Assembly: GCA_934636245.1 (NCBI GenBank)
Contig: CAKUAI010000011.1
Span: 76,690-140,689, forward strand
Direction of reading: 5' to 3'
Length of the DNA: 64,000 nt
DNA from: an uncultured Coriobacteriales bacterium
Lineage (GTDB): Bacteria; Actinomycetota; Coriobacteriia; Coriobacteriales; UMGS124
Shown: positions 41,001 to 49,377 of the stretch, one piece after another
Layout: the number at the start of each line of letters is the position of its first letter
Numbering within the stretch: the first letter of the stretch is position 1
The notes under the pieces: generated by a model
What the model was told of the DNA's origin: nothing
Seen by the model: only the letters and a program-made list of their open reading frames with translations
The model's database searches: none
Made by a program: the position numbers and the translations under genes

Positions 41001-42776
41001 ATGGAGGCAATCAACAGGAGGGCTTTCGTCACGGGGACTGCCGCAATGGGCGTGGCAATGGGATGCCTGGCATCCGCTGCACCCGTGGAGGCCAAGGCGG
41101 ATGCATCCTATGAGGGCGTCGAGCTTGACTCGAGCGGCTATCCGCAGTGGGATATCGAGAACATCGCCGACCCTGCAGGCGACATTGGCTGCGAGTGCAA
41201 TGTCGAGGTCGACGCTGAAGGCGAATGGACTGGCGTCAACTGGACTTGGACGAAAAAGCCCGATGCGCCAGCAGCTGACCAGGTGTCCGAAGAGATTGAC
41301 TGCGAGATTTTGGTTATGGGCCTGGGAGCGGCGGGCGTACCCGCTACCGTGTACGCCTCTGCCATGGGTGCCGATGTCGTCGCTGTGACTGCCGACGCAT
41401 TCCCGGAGGCCGAAGGCGCATACTGCGGTGCATACAACTCGCCCCTCAACGAAGAGTATGGCGTGGAGTACGACCATGCCCAGCTTATGGCCGATTACGC
41501 CTACTGGGGACAGGGACAGAACAACGGTGAGGTCACTGGCACCATCTGGGATCGCTCGGGAGACGCTATCGAGTGGTTTGCCACGTACTGCGATGACGTG
41601 TGGAAGCATGAAGTGGGTCCGGACAGCCATGTTGACGAGGGCATCCACCAGCGCGCCCATGCCACGCACCTTGTCTACACTTGGCCCGATCCCGATGAGC
41701 CCCAGGAGCAGTATCGCGTCTACCGTGGTATGCCAAAGTTTCTTAAGGCCGCCTGCGACAAGGCCGAGGCAAACGGTGCTCGCATCTACTATTCGACCCC
41801 CGGCAAGCAGCTCATCCAGGACGAGTCCGGTGCTATCACCGGCGCGTATTGCCTTAAGGAGGACGGCACCTATCTCAAGGTGAATGCCTCTAAGGGCGTT
41901 CTGCTCGCCACGGGTGACTTCCATCACGACCCCGAGATGTGCGCCGCGTTTTTGCCCCTCATGCCCGCAGACCTCTTCTCTCGCGCCCCATATGGCCACA
42001 ACCGTGGCGACGGCATCAAGATGGCTTGGTGGTGCGGGGCACAGCAGGACAAGGGCCCCTTCAACTTGGGCATTTGCTGGCCGCACGACTTTGAGTTCAA
42101 AGCTTACACGCCGTCTCGTTGGGGCAACCAGCCCTTCCTGCGAGTGAACATCGCCGGCTATCGCTACAGCAATGAGACCCTGGGCAGCCACGAGTGGTAC
42201 TCGACAAGCCCCATGTGCCTGGCAGACATGAAGCAGCCCGGCCATACCGGTTATCAGGTTTGCGACAGCAAGTACGCGCAGCTGCTTGGCGAGGACGACG
42301 CCGCCATCTTCGACGATTGCGTGGAGCGCGGCATCATCTACAAGGCAGACACGCTTGAGGAGCTGGCCGAGCAGGTGGGCTTCACGAACGCGGAGCGCTT
42401 CCTGGAAACCGTGGCACGCTACAACGAGGTGTGCGCCTCGGGCGCAGACACCGACTTCGGCGTGGACGCGCAGTACCTGCCAATGACCTGCATCACCGAA
42501 GCGCCGTTCTATTGCATGGTGCGCACGGTGTACAAGCAGTGGACCGACGGTGGCATCTTTATTAACAAGTACGGCCAGGTGCTCGACACAAAGCGCGAGC
42601 CCCTGCCCGGCCTGTACGCTGCCGGCAACATTCGCTCTGGCCTGGCGGGTTCTCACTACCTGTGGAAGTCGTTCGGCTCTAACAAGCTGAACGCCATGAC
42701 CGGTGGCCTGCTCTGCGTCAAGCAGATGTTGGGGACTTGGGACACGAACTTCCTCGATGAGAAGAACGTAAAGTAA
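41001..42776 (+). CDS. Tat-exported FAD-dependent reductase (FAD_binding_2)
   Basis: 591 residues, ATG 41001 behind AAAGGAGATTGGC. Tat signal INRRAFVTGTAAMGVAMGCL. A longer linker than its paralogues (about 70 residues, ending KKPDAPAADQVSEEIDCEIL) precedes the FAD loop MGLGAAGVPATVYASAMG. Further family stretches: VLLATGDFHHDPEMC, GDGIKMAWWCGAQQ and the end GLYAAGNIRSGLAGSHYLWK. The closest paralogue by motif here is the protein at 51211. It is a reductase of an unknown acceptor outside the membrane, probably controlled by LuxR no. 4. Confidence 0.87.
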   Translation: MEAINRRAFVTGTAAMGVAMGCLASAAPVEAKADASYEGVELDSSGYPQWDIENIADPAGDIGCECNVEVDAEGEWTGVNWTWTKKPDAPAADQVSEEIDCEILVMGLGAAGVPATVYASAMGADVVAVTADAFPEAEGAYCGAYNSPLNEEYGVEYDHAQLMADYAYWGQGQNNGEVTGTIWDRSGDAIEWFATYCDDVWKHEVGPDSHVDEGIHQRAHATHLVYTWPDPDEPQEQYRVYRGMPKFLKAACDKAEANGARIYYSTPGKQLIQDESGAITGAYCLKEDGTYLKVNASKGVLLATGDFHHDPEMCAAFLPLMPADLFSRAPYGHNRGDGIKMAWWCGAQQDKGPFNLGICWPHDFEFKAYTPSRWGNQPFLRVNIAGYRYSNETLGSHEWYSTSPMCLADMKQPGHTGYQVCDSKYAQLLGEDDAAIFDDCVERGIIYKADTLEELAEQVGFTNAERFLETVARYNEVCASGADTDFGVDAQYLPMTCITEAPFYCMVRTVYKQWTDGGIFINKYGQVLDTKREPLPGLYAAGNIRSGLAGSHYLWKSFGSNKLNAMTGGLLCVKQMLGTWDTNFLDEKNVK

Positions 42777-42805
42777 CAAGGCATTAGAAGACAATAGAAC
42801 CGGAT

Positions 42806-42843
42806 GATAGGCCGGAACAGCCGAATGGTTGTTCCGGCCTATC
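42806..42843 (+). terminator. Terminator of the flavoprotein gene
   Basis: GATAGGCCGGAACA pairs perfectly with TGTTCCGGCCTATC and is followed by TTTT. Confidence 0.88.
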
Positions 42844-42950
42844 TTTTAGGCAGTGATGGCATGGGCCTGGACGGGTCATGGGGCAATGATGCGCGGCTAT
42901 TACAACGGCCTACGGCCGTGCTCGAGAAGAGGGGCTCGAGGAATTTCAGA

Positions 42951-43240
42951 CGCGAGCCCCTGGCCAGCGAGCTCCGCAAGCTGTTCGCCGCGTAGGCGCG
43001 CGAGGCCCCCGCTTCCGAGGTTGGACGCGGGGGCTTCTTGGCTCCACGCGGCGGTGTCGTGAGAATGCGCCCGGGTGCCTGCCGGAGGTTCGGGGGATTG
43101 AAAAAGTGTCTGCAGGGCCTGACTGCACGGATGCATGCTTTGCCGCCTGACTCCGCCAACTCGGAAAAGTGTTCAAAACGGCCGTTTTCAAGTTCGGAAA
43201 AGTGCGCTTTGGGGCACGTATGAAACACGGAAAAGTGTAA
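42951..43240. repeat. Duplicated segment with GGAAAAGTG motifs, copy 2
   Basis: Begins with the last 15 or so codons of the zinc-ribbon protein gene (in place: ASELRKLFAA and stop) although the gene itself is absent here. It then matches 38530-38817. GGAAAAGTG occurs at about 43162, 43195 and 43229, with a variant GAAAAAGTG near 43100. CAAAACGGCCGTTTTCAAG lies between two copies. The segment sits directly upstream of the DUF4143 ATPase gene and moved with it. Confidence 0.78.
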
Positions 43241-43280
43241 AATCACGAGGATACAGGTGGTTTTCACATGGGAGGCCGAC

Positions 43281-44612
43281 ATGTTCAAGCGCAGGGCGCT
43301 CGCCCGGTTCGAGGACTGGTACCGCTCGTCTGGGCACAAGGCCCTGCTTGTCAAGGGCGCCCGCCAGGTGGGCAAGACCTACCTCGTCAACGCCTTCGCC
43401 CATGAGCGCTTCGAGAACGTCGTCGTCTTCGACATGGTCGAGGACAGGGCGGCCCGGGAGTCGTTCGCGGCCGCGACGAGCGCCGACGACCTCTTCCTGC
43501 GCATGACGGTCGCCGCGTCGGCGCCCATGGTTCCGGGCAAGACGCTCGTCTTCATCGACGAGGTGCAGCTCTGCCCCAACGTGGTGAGCTACATCAAGTA
43601 CCTCGTGCAGCGCGACGGCTTCCGCTACGTGCTCTCCGGGTCGCTCCTCGGCGTCGTCGAGATCGAGAACGTCGACTCCCTCCCCGTCGGCTACGTCGAC
43701 CAGGTCGAGATGTACCCGATGGACTTCGAGGAGTTCTGCTGGGCGATGGGCCTGACGGGAAGCGTCTGGTCCATGGCCTGCGACGCGGCCAGGGCGAGGG
43801 AGCCGCTGCCCGACTTCCTCTACGACCGCCTGCTGGGGCTGTTCCACCGCTACATGATGGTGGGCGGCATGCCGGACGCCGTGTCGGCGTTCGTGGAGTC
43901 GGGCAACATCGACCGCGTGCGCGCGGTGCACGGCAACCTCCACGCGCTCTACCGCCAGGACATCACCAAGTACGCCCCCGAGGAGCTGCGGCTCGTCATC
44001 CGCGACATCTACGACCTGATCCCCAGCGAGCTCGGCTCGAAGAACAAGCGGTTCAAGCTGAGCTCGATCCAGGGGGTCAAGCGCTTCGCGCAGGTGACCG
44101 ACCACTTCCTCTGGCTGGCGAAGGCCGGGGTGGCGCTGCCGGTCTACAACGTCGCGGCCCCCACGTCGCCCCTGCTGTTCGGCGAGCAGCGCAGCCTCTT
44201 CAAGCTGTTCTACCTCGACACGGGCATGCTGATGTCGTCGTACCCCAAGAGCGTCGCCCAGGCGGTCCTGTCGGGCGACGCGGCGGGCGAGTTCGGCATG
44301 AACATGGGCGCGGCGTACGAGGGGTTCGTCGCCCAGGAGCTCAAGGCGCACGGCTTCGCCCTGCGGTACTTCTCGTCGAAGAGGATAGGGGAGCTGGACT
44401 TCGTGGAGGAGCGCCAGGACGGCAGGATCCTCGCCATAGAGGTCAAGTCCGGCAAGTCGTTCGCCCGCCACGCGGCCCTCGACCACGCCCTCGCCGTCAA
44501 GGACTACTCGATCGACTCGGCCGTCGTCTTTGCCGAGACGAACGTCCACAGCGACGGCGAGGTGCTCTGCCTGCCGGTGTTCATGGCGGGGATGCTGTCG
44601 TACGAGGGGTAG
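43281..44612 (+). CDS. AAA_14/DUF4143 ATPase
   Basis: 443 residues from ATG 43281, behind GGGAGGCCGAC. N-terminal AAA domain: ALLVKGARQVGKTYLV (Walker A), KTLVFIDEVQLCPN (Walker B), YVLSGSLLG (sensor). The C-terminal DUF4143 domain includes YRQDITKYAPEEL, FKLFYLDTGMLMS, GAAYEGFVAQELKAHG and the nuclease-like FVEERQDGRILAIEVKSGKS. These ATPases occur in many copies in gut anaerobes and are thought of as mobile or selfish-like genes; no activity is established. Copy number, shared flank and the deleted twin at 38.8 kb support mobility. Confidence 0.87.
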   Translation: MFKRRALARFEDWYRSSGHKALLVKGARQVGKTYLVNAFAHERFENVVVFDMVEDRAARESFAAATSADDLFLRMTVAASAPMVPGKTLVFIDEVQLCPNVVSYIKYLVQRDGFRYVLSGSLLGVVEIENVDSLPVGYVDQVEMYPMDFEEFCWAMGLTGSVWSMACDAARAREPLPDFLYDRLLGLFHRYMMVGGMPDAVSAFVESGNIDRVRAVHGNLHALYRQDITKYAPEELRLVIRDIYDLIPSELGSKNKRFKLSSIQGVKRFAQVTDHFLWLAKAGVALPVYNVAAPTSPLLFGEQRSLFKLFYLDTGMLMSSYPKSVAQAVLSGDAAGEFGMNMGAAYEGFVAQELKAHGFALRYFSSKRIGELDFVEERQDGRILAIEVKSGKSFARHAALDHALAVKDYSIDSAVVFAETNVHSDGEVLCLPVFMAGMLSYEG

Positions 44613-44681
44613 CTGCCGTGGAGGAGCGGCAGTTTAGAAAGTAGACTTTGCGTTAAACAGTCTTGTCCCAAGGAGGCGGCC

Positions 44682-46148
44682 GTGATTGACGATGAGAATG
44701 AGGAAATGGAGCCGTGTGAGCATGCCGATCGATTGGCACATGGCTTTTCGGCTACCATCTCTCGAATCCCGCTGCCTTTTCTCGGCCTTGCTGCCTATCG
44801 CGCATGGCTCAACGTCGCGTTCAGCAAGGACATCTTTGGCACTGGGCCCGCCTTCTTTTTCTCGCAGAACGCCTTCGATCTGACTCTTGCCATCTCCATG
44901 CTGGCGTGTGTTCTGCTGGCCCGTTGGCTGACGCCGCTTCACGCGCACACATGGCCTCGCATCGCCTGCGCGGGGCTTCTCGTCTTCGCGACGTCGCTGG
45001 GGTTCATCCCCTTATGGGGCCCATCTGCGGGCTGGTTGCTGCTGGCGAGCACTGTTGCCGGCGGCATCGGCACAACGCTGGCCATTCTTTTGTGGAGCGA
45101 GCTGTACGGCCGCCTTACTCCGGTGAGGGGCTGTCTGTACTACTCCGCCTCTCTTGCTGTTGCTGCGGGTTTGTCGTGGATGTATGAGGGCTTTAAAATC
45201 GACTGGCTCCCGATGATGGTCCCGTTGCTGCCCCTGGTCTCAATGGTCTTTTTAGGCCAGTGCTATGCTCTCGTGCCTGCCGTGGGAACCAGGGAGAGCT
45301 CCTGGGTGCGTTTCTCCTTTCCCTGGAAGCCCGTGCTGGTCATCGCGGTGTACTCGTTCGTCTACGGCCTTATGCAGTCGACGTTTTCCAGCTACATGCG
45401 TCCTGTCATGTCGTTGGGTACGGCGGCGTGCGCCTTGACAATCGTTGTGGCCATCGCCGCGCTGGGACATCGGGTCAGTTTCGAGGGGCTTTACGGCACG
45501 GTCCTGCCGCTTATGGCGGCGATGTTCCTGCTGCTTGCCACTTCGGGTGATCTGTCGATTGAAGGGCGAAACTTCTGCGCCAATTGGGGCCGCACCTCTG
45601 CCAATGTTCTTATTACGGTCATGCTCGCGTCGATCTGCTATCACTGGGACGTGAGTGCGGTGTGGCTGTTCGGTATTTACGAGGTTGTGACCACTCCTGC
45701 CCAGCTCCTCGGGCGTGTTGTGGACGGGATGCTGATCCAGGCTGGCATCGGCGTGGCGCCGCTTCTGGTGGTCGCCCTGATGTTTGCGACTCTGGTGTTC
45801 ATTCGCGAGTGCCGCCTGAGTGCTTCATGGGGCATTCAAGTCATTCTCGACCAGCCTGCCTCCGAGCGGGCGCGCGTTGTCGAGGAGCGCGCGCGACTTG
45901 TGCGCGCATGTTCAGAGCTGGCGTCGTCGCACGGGCTTTCCCAGCGCGAGGAGGAGGTCCTCCTTTTGCTTTCCCAGCATAAGAGCGCTTCGGAGATTGG
46001 CTCTGAGCTCTGCGTGGCGCACGGAACCGCGAAGGCGCACATACGCCACGTCTATCAAAAGCTGGACATCCACAGCCGCGACGAGCTGTTCGGGTTGGTG
46101 GGCGTTGACGATGCCGGTGAAAAGGAGGGGGCGGCCCCGACTGTATAG
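44682..46148 (+). CDS. LuxR-type regulator with polytopic membrane N-terminus (no. 5)
   Basis: 488 residues from GTG 44682, behind AAGGAGGCGGCC. Membrane helices span about residues 20-390; the DNA-binding end is LSQREEEVLLLLSQHKSASE, then VAHGTAKAHIRHVYQKLDIH. Unlike the others it is convergent with its likely target genes (the two exported molybdopterin proteins at 46175 and 47015) rather than divergent. Confidence 0.87.
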   Translation: MIDDENEEMEPCEHADRLAHGFSATISRIPLPFLGLAAYRAWLNVAFSKDIFGTGPAFFFSQNAFDLTLAISMLACVLLARWLTPLHAHTWPRIACAGLLVFATSLGFIPLWGPSAGWLLLASTVAGGIGTTLAILLWSELYGRLTPVRGCLYYSASLAVAAGLSWMYEGFKIDWLPMMVPLLPLVSMVFLGQCYALVPAVGTRESSWVRFSFPWKPVLVIAVYSFVYGLMQSTFSSYMRPVMSLGTAACALTIVVAIAALGHRVSFEGLYGTVLPLMAAMFLLLATSGDLSIEGRNFCANWGRTSANVLITVMLASICYHWDVSAVWLFGIYEVVTTPAQLLGRVVDGMLIQAGIGVAPLLVVALMFATLVFIRECRLSASWGIQVILDQPASERARVVEERARLVRACSELASSHGLSQREEEVLLLLSQHKSASEIGSELCVAHGTAKAHIRHVYQKLDIHSRDELFGLVGVDDAGEKEGAAPTV

Positions 46149-46174
46149 CCGCGACTGCCCCCTCGGCGCTCTTG

Positions 46175-46981
46175 TTAGCTGAGCTGGGTGCTTACGATGC
46201 CCACATTGGGGCTGTTGGGGTAGTCCATGCCCTCTCCGGGCTCTGCGGGGGGCTCCTCCTCGGCGGTCACGCGCACTTCAATGATGTCGCGGACGAAGTA
46301 GTTCGCCGAGGTGCCGGTGAGCCAGAGCTGGTTGTTGCCGCCCACCGATGCGCTCAAGTCCTCGCCGTTGATCTCATAGGAGATGACCGCGTGATGGGCG
46401 ACCGCATAGGAGAGCGGCATTGCGATTTCGGTGCCGTCGCTTGCGACGAAGGTCAGCGTGTTCACGCCGGCCTGGGCCCCTGCGCGATCGAGAAGGTATG
46501 TCACGGGGATTCCCTTGACGTCTGCCGTGATGATTGCGCGTCCGTCGGCCGGGTTGCCGCCGCACGTGCAGGTCATCGTCTGTTTGATGGCGCTGGCATT
46601 CGCGAGCTCGTCGACGGGGGCGGTGAACGCGTCCGCCACGTCGCCTGTAACCGACAGCTTCCACTCAAGCGGATTTACCTGAACGAAGTCATCCGTCGCG
46701 CTGCAGAGGGCGGCTGTTGCCCCGCGGAACGTGGTCGCGATCTGGGGGTTGGGCGTGGCCGACCCCTGGTCGAACCCGAACGTCCCCATAGAGGCGTCGG
46801 CGTGAACGAAACCGTCCTGCGTGGTGACGTTCTCGTTTGCGGAAGGGGTTGCTGCCGGGTTGACGTGCGCGGGGGCGTTTGCGGGCACCGGGGCCGCGGC
46901 GGCCATTCCGGCCACCATGCCGGATACGGCGAACGAGGCGGCCACGCCGCCGACAATCAGCTTCTTCTTCGCGTTCTGCAT
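46175..46981 (-). CDS. Exported sulfite-oxidase-fold molybdopterin protein
   Basis: 268 residues. Signal peptide KKKLIVGGVAASFAVSGMVA. The mature protein has a Pro/Ala-rich linker and a sulfite-oxidase-type molybdopterin-binding domain: LEWKLSVTGDVADAF, TMTCTCGGNPADG with the likely Mo-ligand Cys, GIPVTYLLDRAGAQAG, and GGNNQLWLTGTSANYFVRDI. There is no C-terminal dimerisation domain. It lies 33 bp after the haem-containing homologue at 47015, so they are probably one operon and may form a complex: electrons from the haem protein to a Moco site. Confidence 0.82.
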   Translation of the reverse strand: MQNAKKKLIVGGVAASFAVSGMVAGMAAAAPVPANAPAHVNPAATPSANENVTTQDGFVHADASMGTFGFDQGSATPNPQIATTFRGATAALCSATDDFVQVNPLEWKLSVTGDVADAFTAPVDELANASAIKQTMTCTCGGNPADGRAIITADVKGIPVTYLLDRAGAQAGVNTLTFVASDGTEIAMPLSYAVAHHAVISYEINGEDLSASVGGNNQLWLTGTSANYFVRDIIEVRVTAEEEPPAEPGEGMDYPNSPNVGIVSTQLS

Positions 46982-47014
46982 TTTGGACCTCCTTGTTGGT
47001 CGCTGTTCGTTGGC

Positions 47015-48598
47015 TTACTCTACGTTGAACAGGAAGTTCGTCTCGCGCGAGCTCTCGAGCTCGTTGCCTTCCGCGTCCTCGCAGAACGCTCGGACCTTCA
47101 GCAGGTAGGCGCCGGGCTCGGCCGGGGTGTAGTTGAGGCGCCAGTAGGTCCAGCAGGTCGGGTCGTTGTCGGGTGTCTCAAGCGCCGTCCAGGTCTTGCC
47201 GTGGTCAAGCGAGAACTCGACGCGCGTGATGGGGAAGTCGTAGGCGTCCGCGTAGCCCTCGATCGTCATGGGCTTGCCGGCCTGGTCGGAGAGCACCACG
47301 CCGTCGGGGTAGTTGAGTATGGCGGCGTTGGGCTTGCCCTGCATGACGCCGGTGTGGGGGTCGACCGGCGTGCTTGCCGAGGACAGGTCCGTGTGGGAGC
47401 CCCCGTCCTTGGTCACAAAATCGATGGTCATGATGGTCTTGATGTAGCTTGCCGCCGAGTTGCGCGGAACGGCCAGCGTGACCGGGTATCCCTGTGAGGC
47501 CGGCAGGGGCTCTCCGTTGATCTCGGTCACGAGGAGGCAGTCCTCGACGTTCACGTTCGCAAAGGCCGGGGAGACCATGTTGTAGCCGTCCTCGGACGTG
47601 CACTTGATGTTGGTGACCGTGTCTGCCGGCTGCACGTAGTCGATGATGTCCTTCATGGAGATGCCGGTGAGCTCCGCCTGGAAGATCCAGGCGTTGCCCG
47701 TCGCGTTCTCGATGCAGCCCTGCTTCATCGTGAACGTCTTGGTACCGAACTTTTCCTTGAGCTCGGAGACGCTCATCTCAAGGGGGTTCTCGACCTCGCC
47801 GCCGATGGTGATGACCCAATCGTCAGCGACGGCCGGGTCGCACTCGGTGCGCCATTCGGACGGCTCGTTGTTGAGGGACTCGAAGAAGATCTGGTCGTTT
47901 TGGGATATGGTGGTCTGGTCGTAGCTGAGGCCGAGCGCCGCGTCGTCGGCCGACACGTTCGTGACGCCCTTGTACAGGTCGTACTTGGCATAGTCCCACA
48001 GCTCGAACATGTTCCCACCTTCGGTGCTAGCGCCATCGGAGGTGTAGTGGCACGAGTCGCAGCTTCCGTTCATGGCGTCAAAGGCGGCCGACCCGTTGTG
48101 GATACCGTGAATGGACACCGAGAGCTGGGTGTTGCCGAACCCGGCGTTGCGATGGCAGCCCAGGCAGTTCGCGACGGTGATCTGGGTGGGGTAGCCGGAG
48201 CCGTACACGTTGTGCTTCGTGGGCAGGCTCATGACGATGTCCTCGAAGCTCGTGTGGCATGAGAGGCAGCCGCGCTCGTCGGCGTTCAGGTAGGTCAGGT
48301 TCCATCCCTTGGGATCGGTCGGGACGGGCTGGTACGTGAAGCCGAAGTCGTCGGTGTAGCGGGCGGGTTGGTTGGCCTCCGCGTTGGCCGCGACCTTTTC
48401 GCCGTACGTCAGCTTCTCGGCGTACTCCGGGTAGTTGTCGAGCGTGGTGCCGCCGTCCTGGCCGTACCCGATGCTGTTGCCGAGCCTCGTGTCGGTGTTT
48501 GCGTCGTCCGCAAAGACCGGCATGGCGGCTGCCGCCGCGAAGCTGAGGGCGACCACCGCTCCCAGGCCTGCCGTGGCGAGCGTCTTCCTCATGTTCAT
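47015..48598 (-). CDS. Exported triheme cytochrome c / sulfite-oxidase-fold fusion
   Basis: 527 residues from ATG 48598. Signal peptide cut near VFA. Three haem c motifs: CLSCH (111-115), CLGCH (145-149) and CDSCH (180-184), with extra His residues (HGIHNG) as possible ligands. Residues about 255-400 are a sulfite-oxidase-type Moco domain (KQGCIENATGNAW holds the ligand Cys; VTLAVPRNSAASYIK). Residues 430-527 are the Mo-co dimerisation domain (GYADAYDFPITRVEFSLDHG). A haem-Moco fusion in one exported chain suggests an extracellular oxidoreductase. Cytochrome c maturation genes must be elsewhere. Confidence 0.88.
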   Translation of the reverse strand: MNMRKTLATAGLGAVVALSFAAAAAMPVFADDANTDTRLGNSIGYGQDGGTTLDNYPEYAEKLTYGEKVAANAEANQPARYTDDFGFTYQPVPTDPKGWNLTYLNADERGCLSCHTSFEDIVMSLPTKHNVYGSGYPTQITVANCLGCHRNAGFGNTQLSVSIHGIHNGSAAFDAMNGSCDSCHYTSDGASTEGGNMFELWDYAKYDLYKGVTNVSADDAALGLSYDQTTISQNDQIFFESLNNEPSEWRTECDPAVADDWVITIGGEVENPLEMSVSELKEKFGTKTFTMKQGCIENATGNAWIFQAELTGISMKDIIDYVQPADTVTNIKCTSEDGYNMVSPAFANVNVEDCLLVTEINGEPLPASQGYPVTLAVPRNSAASYIKTIMTIDFVTKDGGSHTDLSSASTPVDPHTGVMQGKPNAAILNYPDGVVLSDQAGKPMTIEGYADAYDFPITRVEFSLDHGKTWTALETPDNDPTCWTYWRLNYTPAEPGAYLLKVRAFCEDAEGNELESSRETNFLFNVE

Positions 48599-48868
48599 TG
48601 CCCCGTCCTTTCCTCGATTCCCTCTCGTGTTTTCAGCGCGTGACGCACGTGCGCCGAAAGCGCCGGTGACCCCACCAAACGTTGCATTTGCAACAAAACG
48701 GGATTACTGAGTGACAGATAGTGCCGTATCGGCGACGGGGTATTCAATTGGCACCTTATAACCCCCCATTAACCCGCCTGGTAAAGTGAGGCGTAGGCGT
48801 TTGAGGGGCGGTTTTGATGCTAGACTCGGGTCAAACCGGCGTGTTTCAACTGACGAGAGGGGAATGCT

Positions 48869-49150
48869 ATGGTCCCACCCATGTATGCCAAGGTCGGGCA
48901 GACCGTCACATATGAGGGGTATGCCGACGACTACGGGCGGCATATCGTTGCGATCGAATTTACTTTTGACAATTGGGAGACGTTCGTCTCATACGATACG
49001 TCTGGTTCCGACCCCGATCTGCTCGTGCATTGGACGTATTCGTATGTGCCGGAAGAGCCCGGTGCATACGAGCTCAAAGTGCGTGCGGTGCGCGACGATG
49101 GCGCGCGCAGCCCCCTTGCCGCCGTCGCGCTGCTGTATGTAAGCGAATGA
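48869..49150 (+). CDS. Stand-alone Mo-co dimerisation-domain protein
   Basis: 93 residues, behind GAGAGGGGAATGCT. GYADDYGRHIVAIEFTFDNW and WTYSYVPEEPGAYELKVRAV align with the C-terminal domain of the triheme protein at 47015 (GYADAYDFPITRVEFSLDHG; YTPAEPGAYLLKVRAF). No signal peptide or catalytic domain is present. It is divergent from the haem/Moco operon and may be a regulator, a decoy subunit or a cytoplasmic chaperone of that enzyme. Confidence 0.72.
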   Translation: MVPPMYAKVGQTVTYEGYADDYGRHIVAIEFTFDNWETFVSYDTSGSDPDLLVHWTYSYVPEEPGAYELKVRAVRDDGARSPLAAVALLYVSE

Positions 49151-49377
49151 CTTGTGAGGCCGCCGAGCTTCGGCCTGGTGAAAGAAAAGGGCGTGGCCGG
49201 ATGGCGGACGAGTTCCTGCTATCGAGCGTGCGGCTCATATCGAGAAGCATGGCAGGATTGCGGCGTTCGGCTCGGATTTGCACGAAGAAAAAGCCGATTT
49301 GATTTCCGACAGTTAACAGAAGAGTTTTGCTCCAGTCCGGGAACGCCGGCTACATAGGTGTCGCGTTTGCCTTTCAC

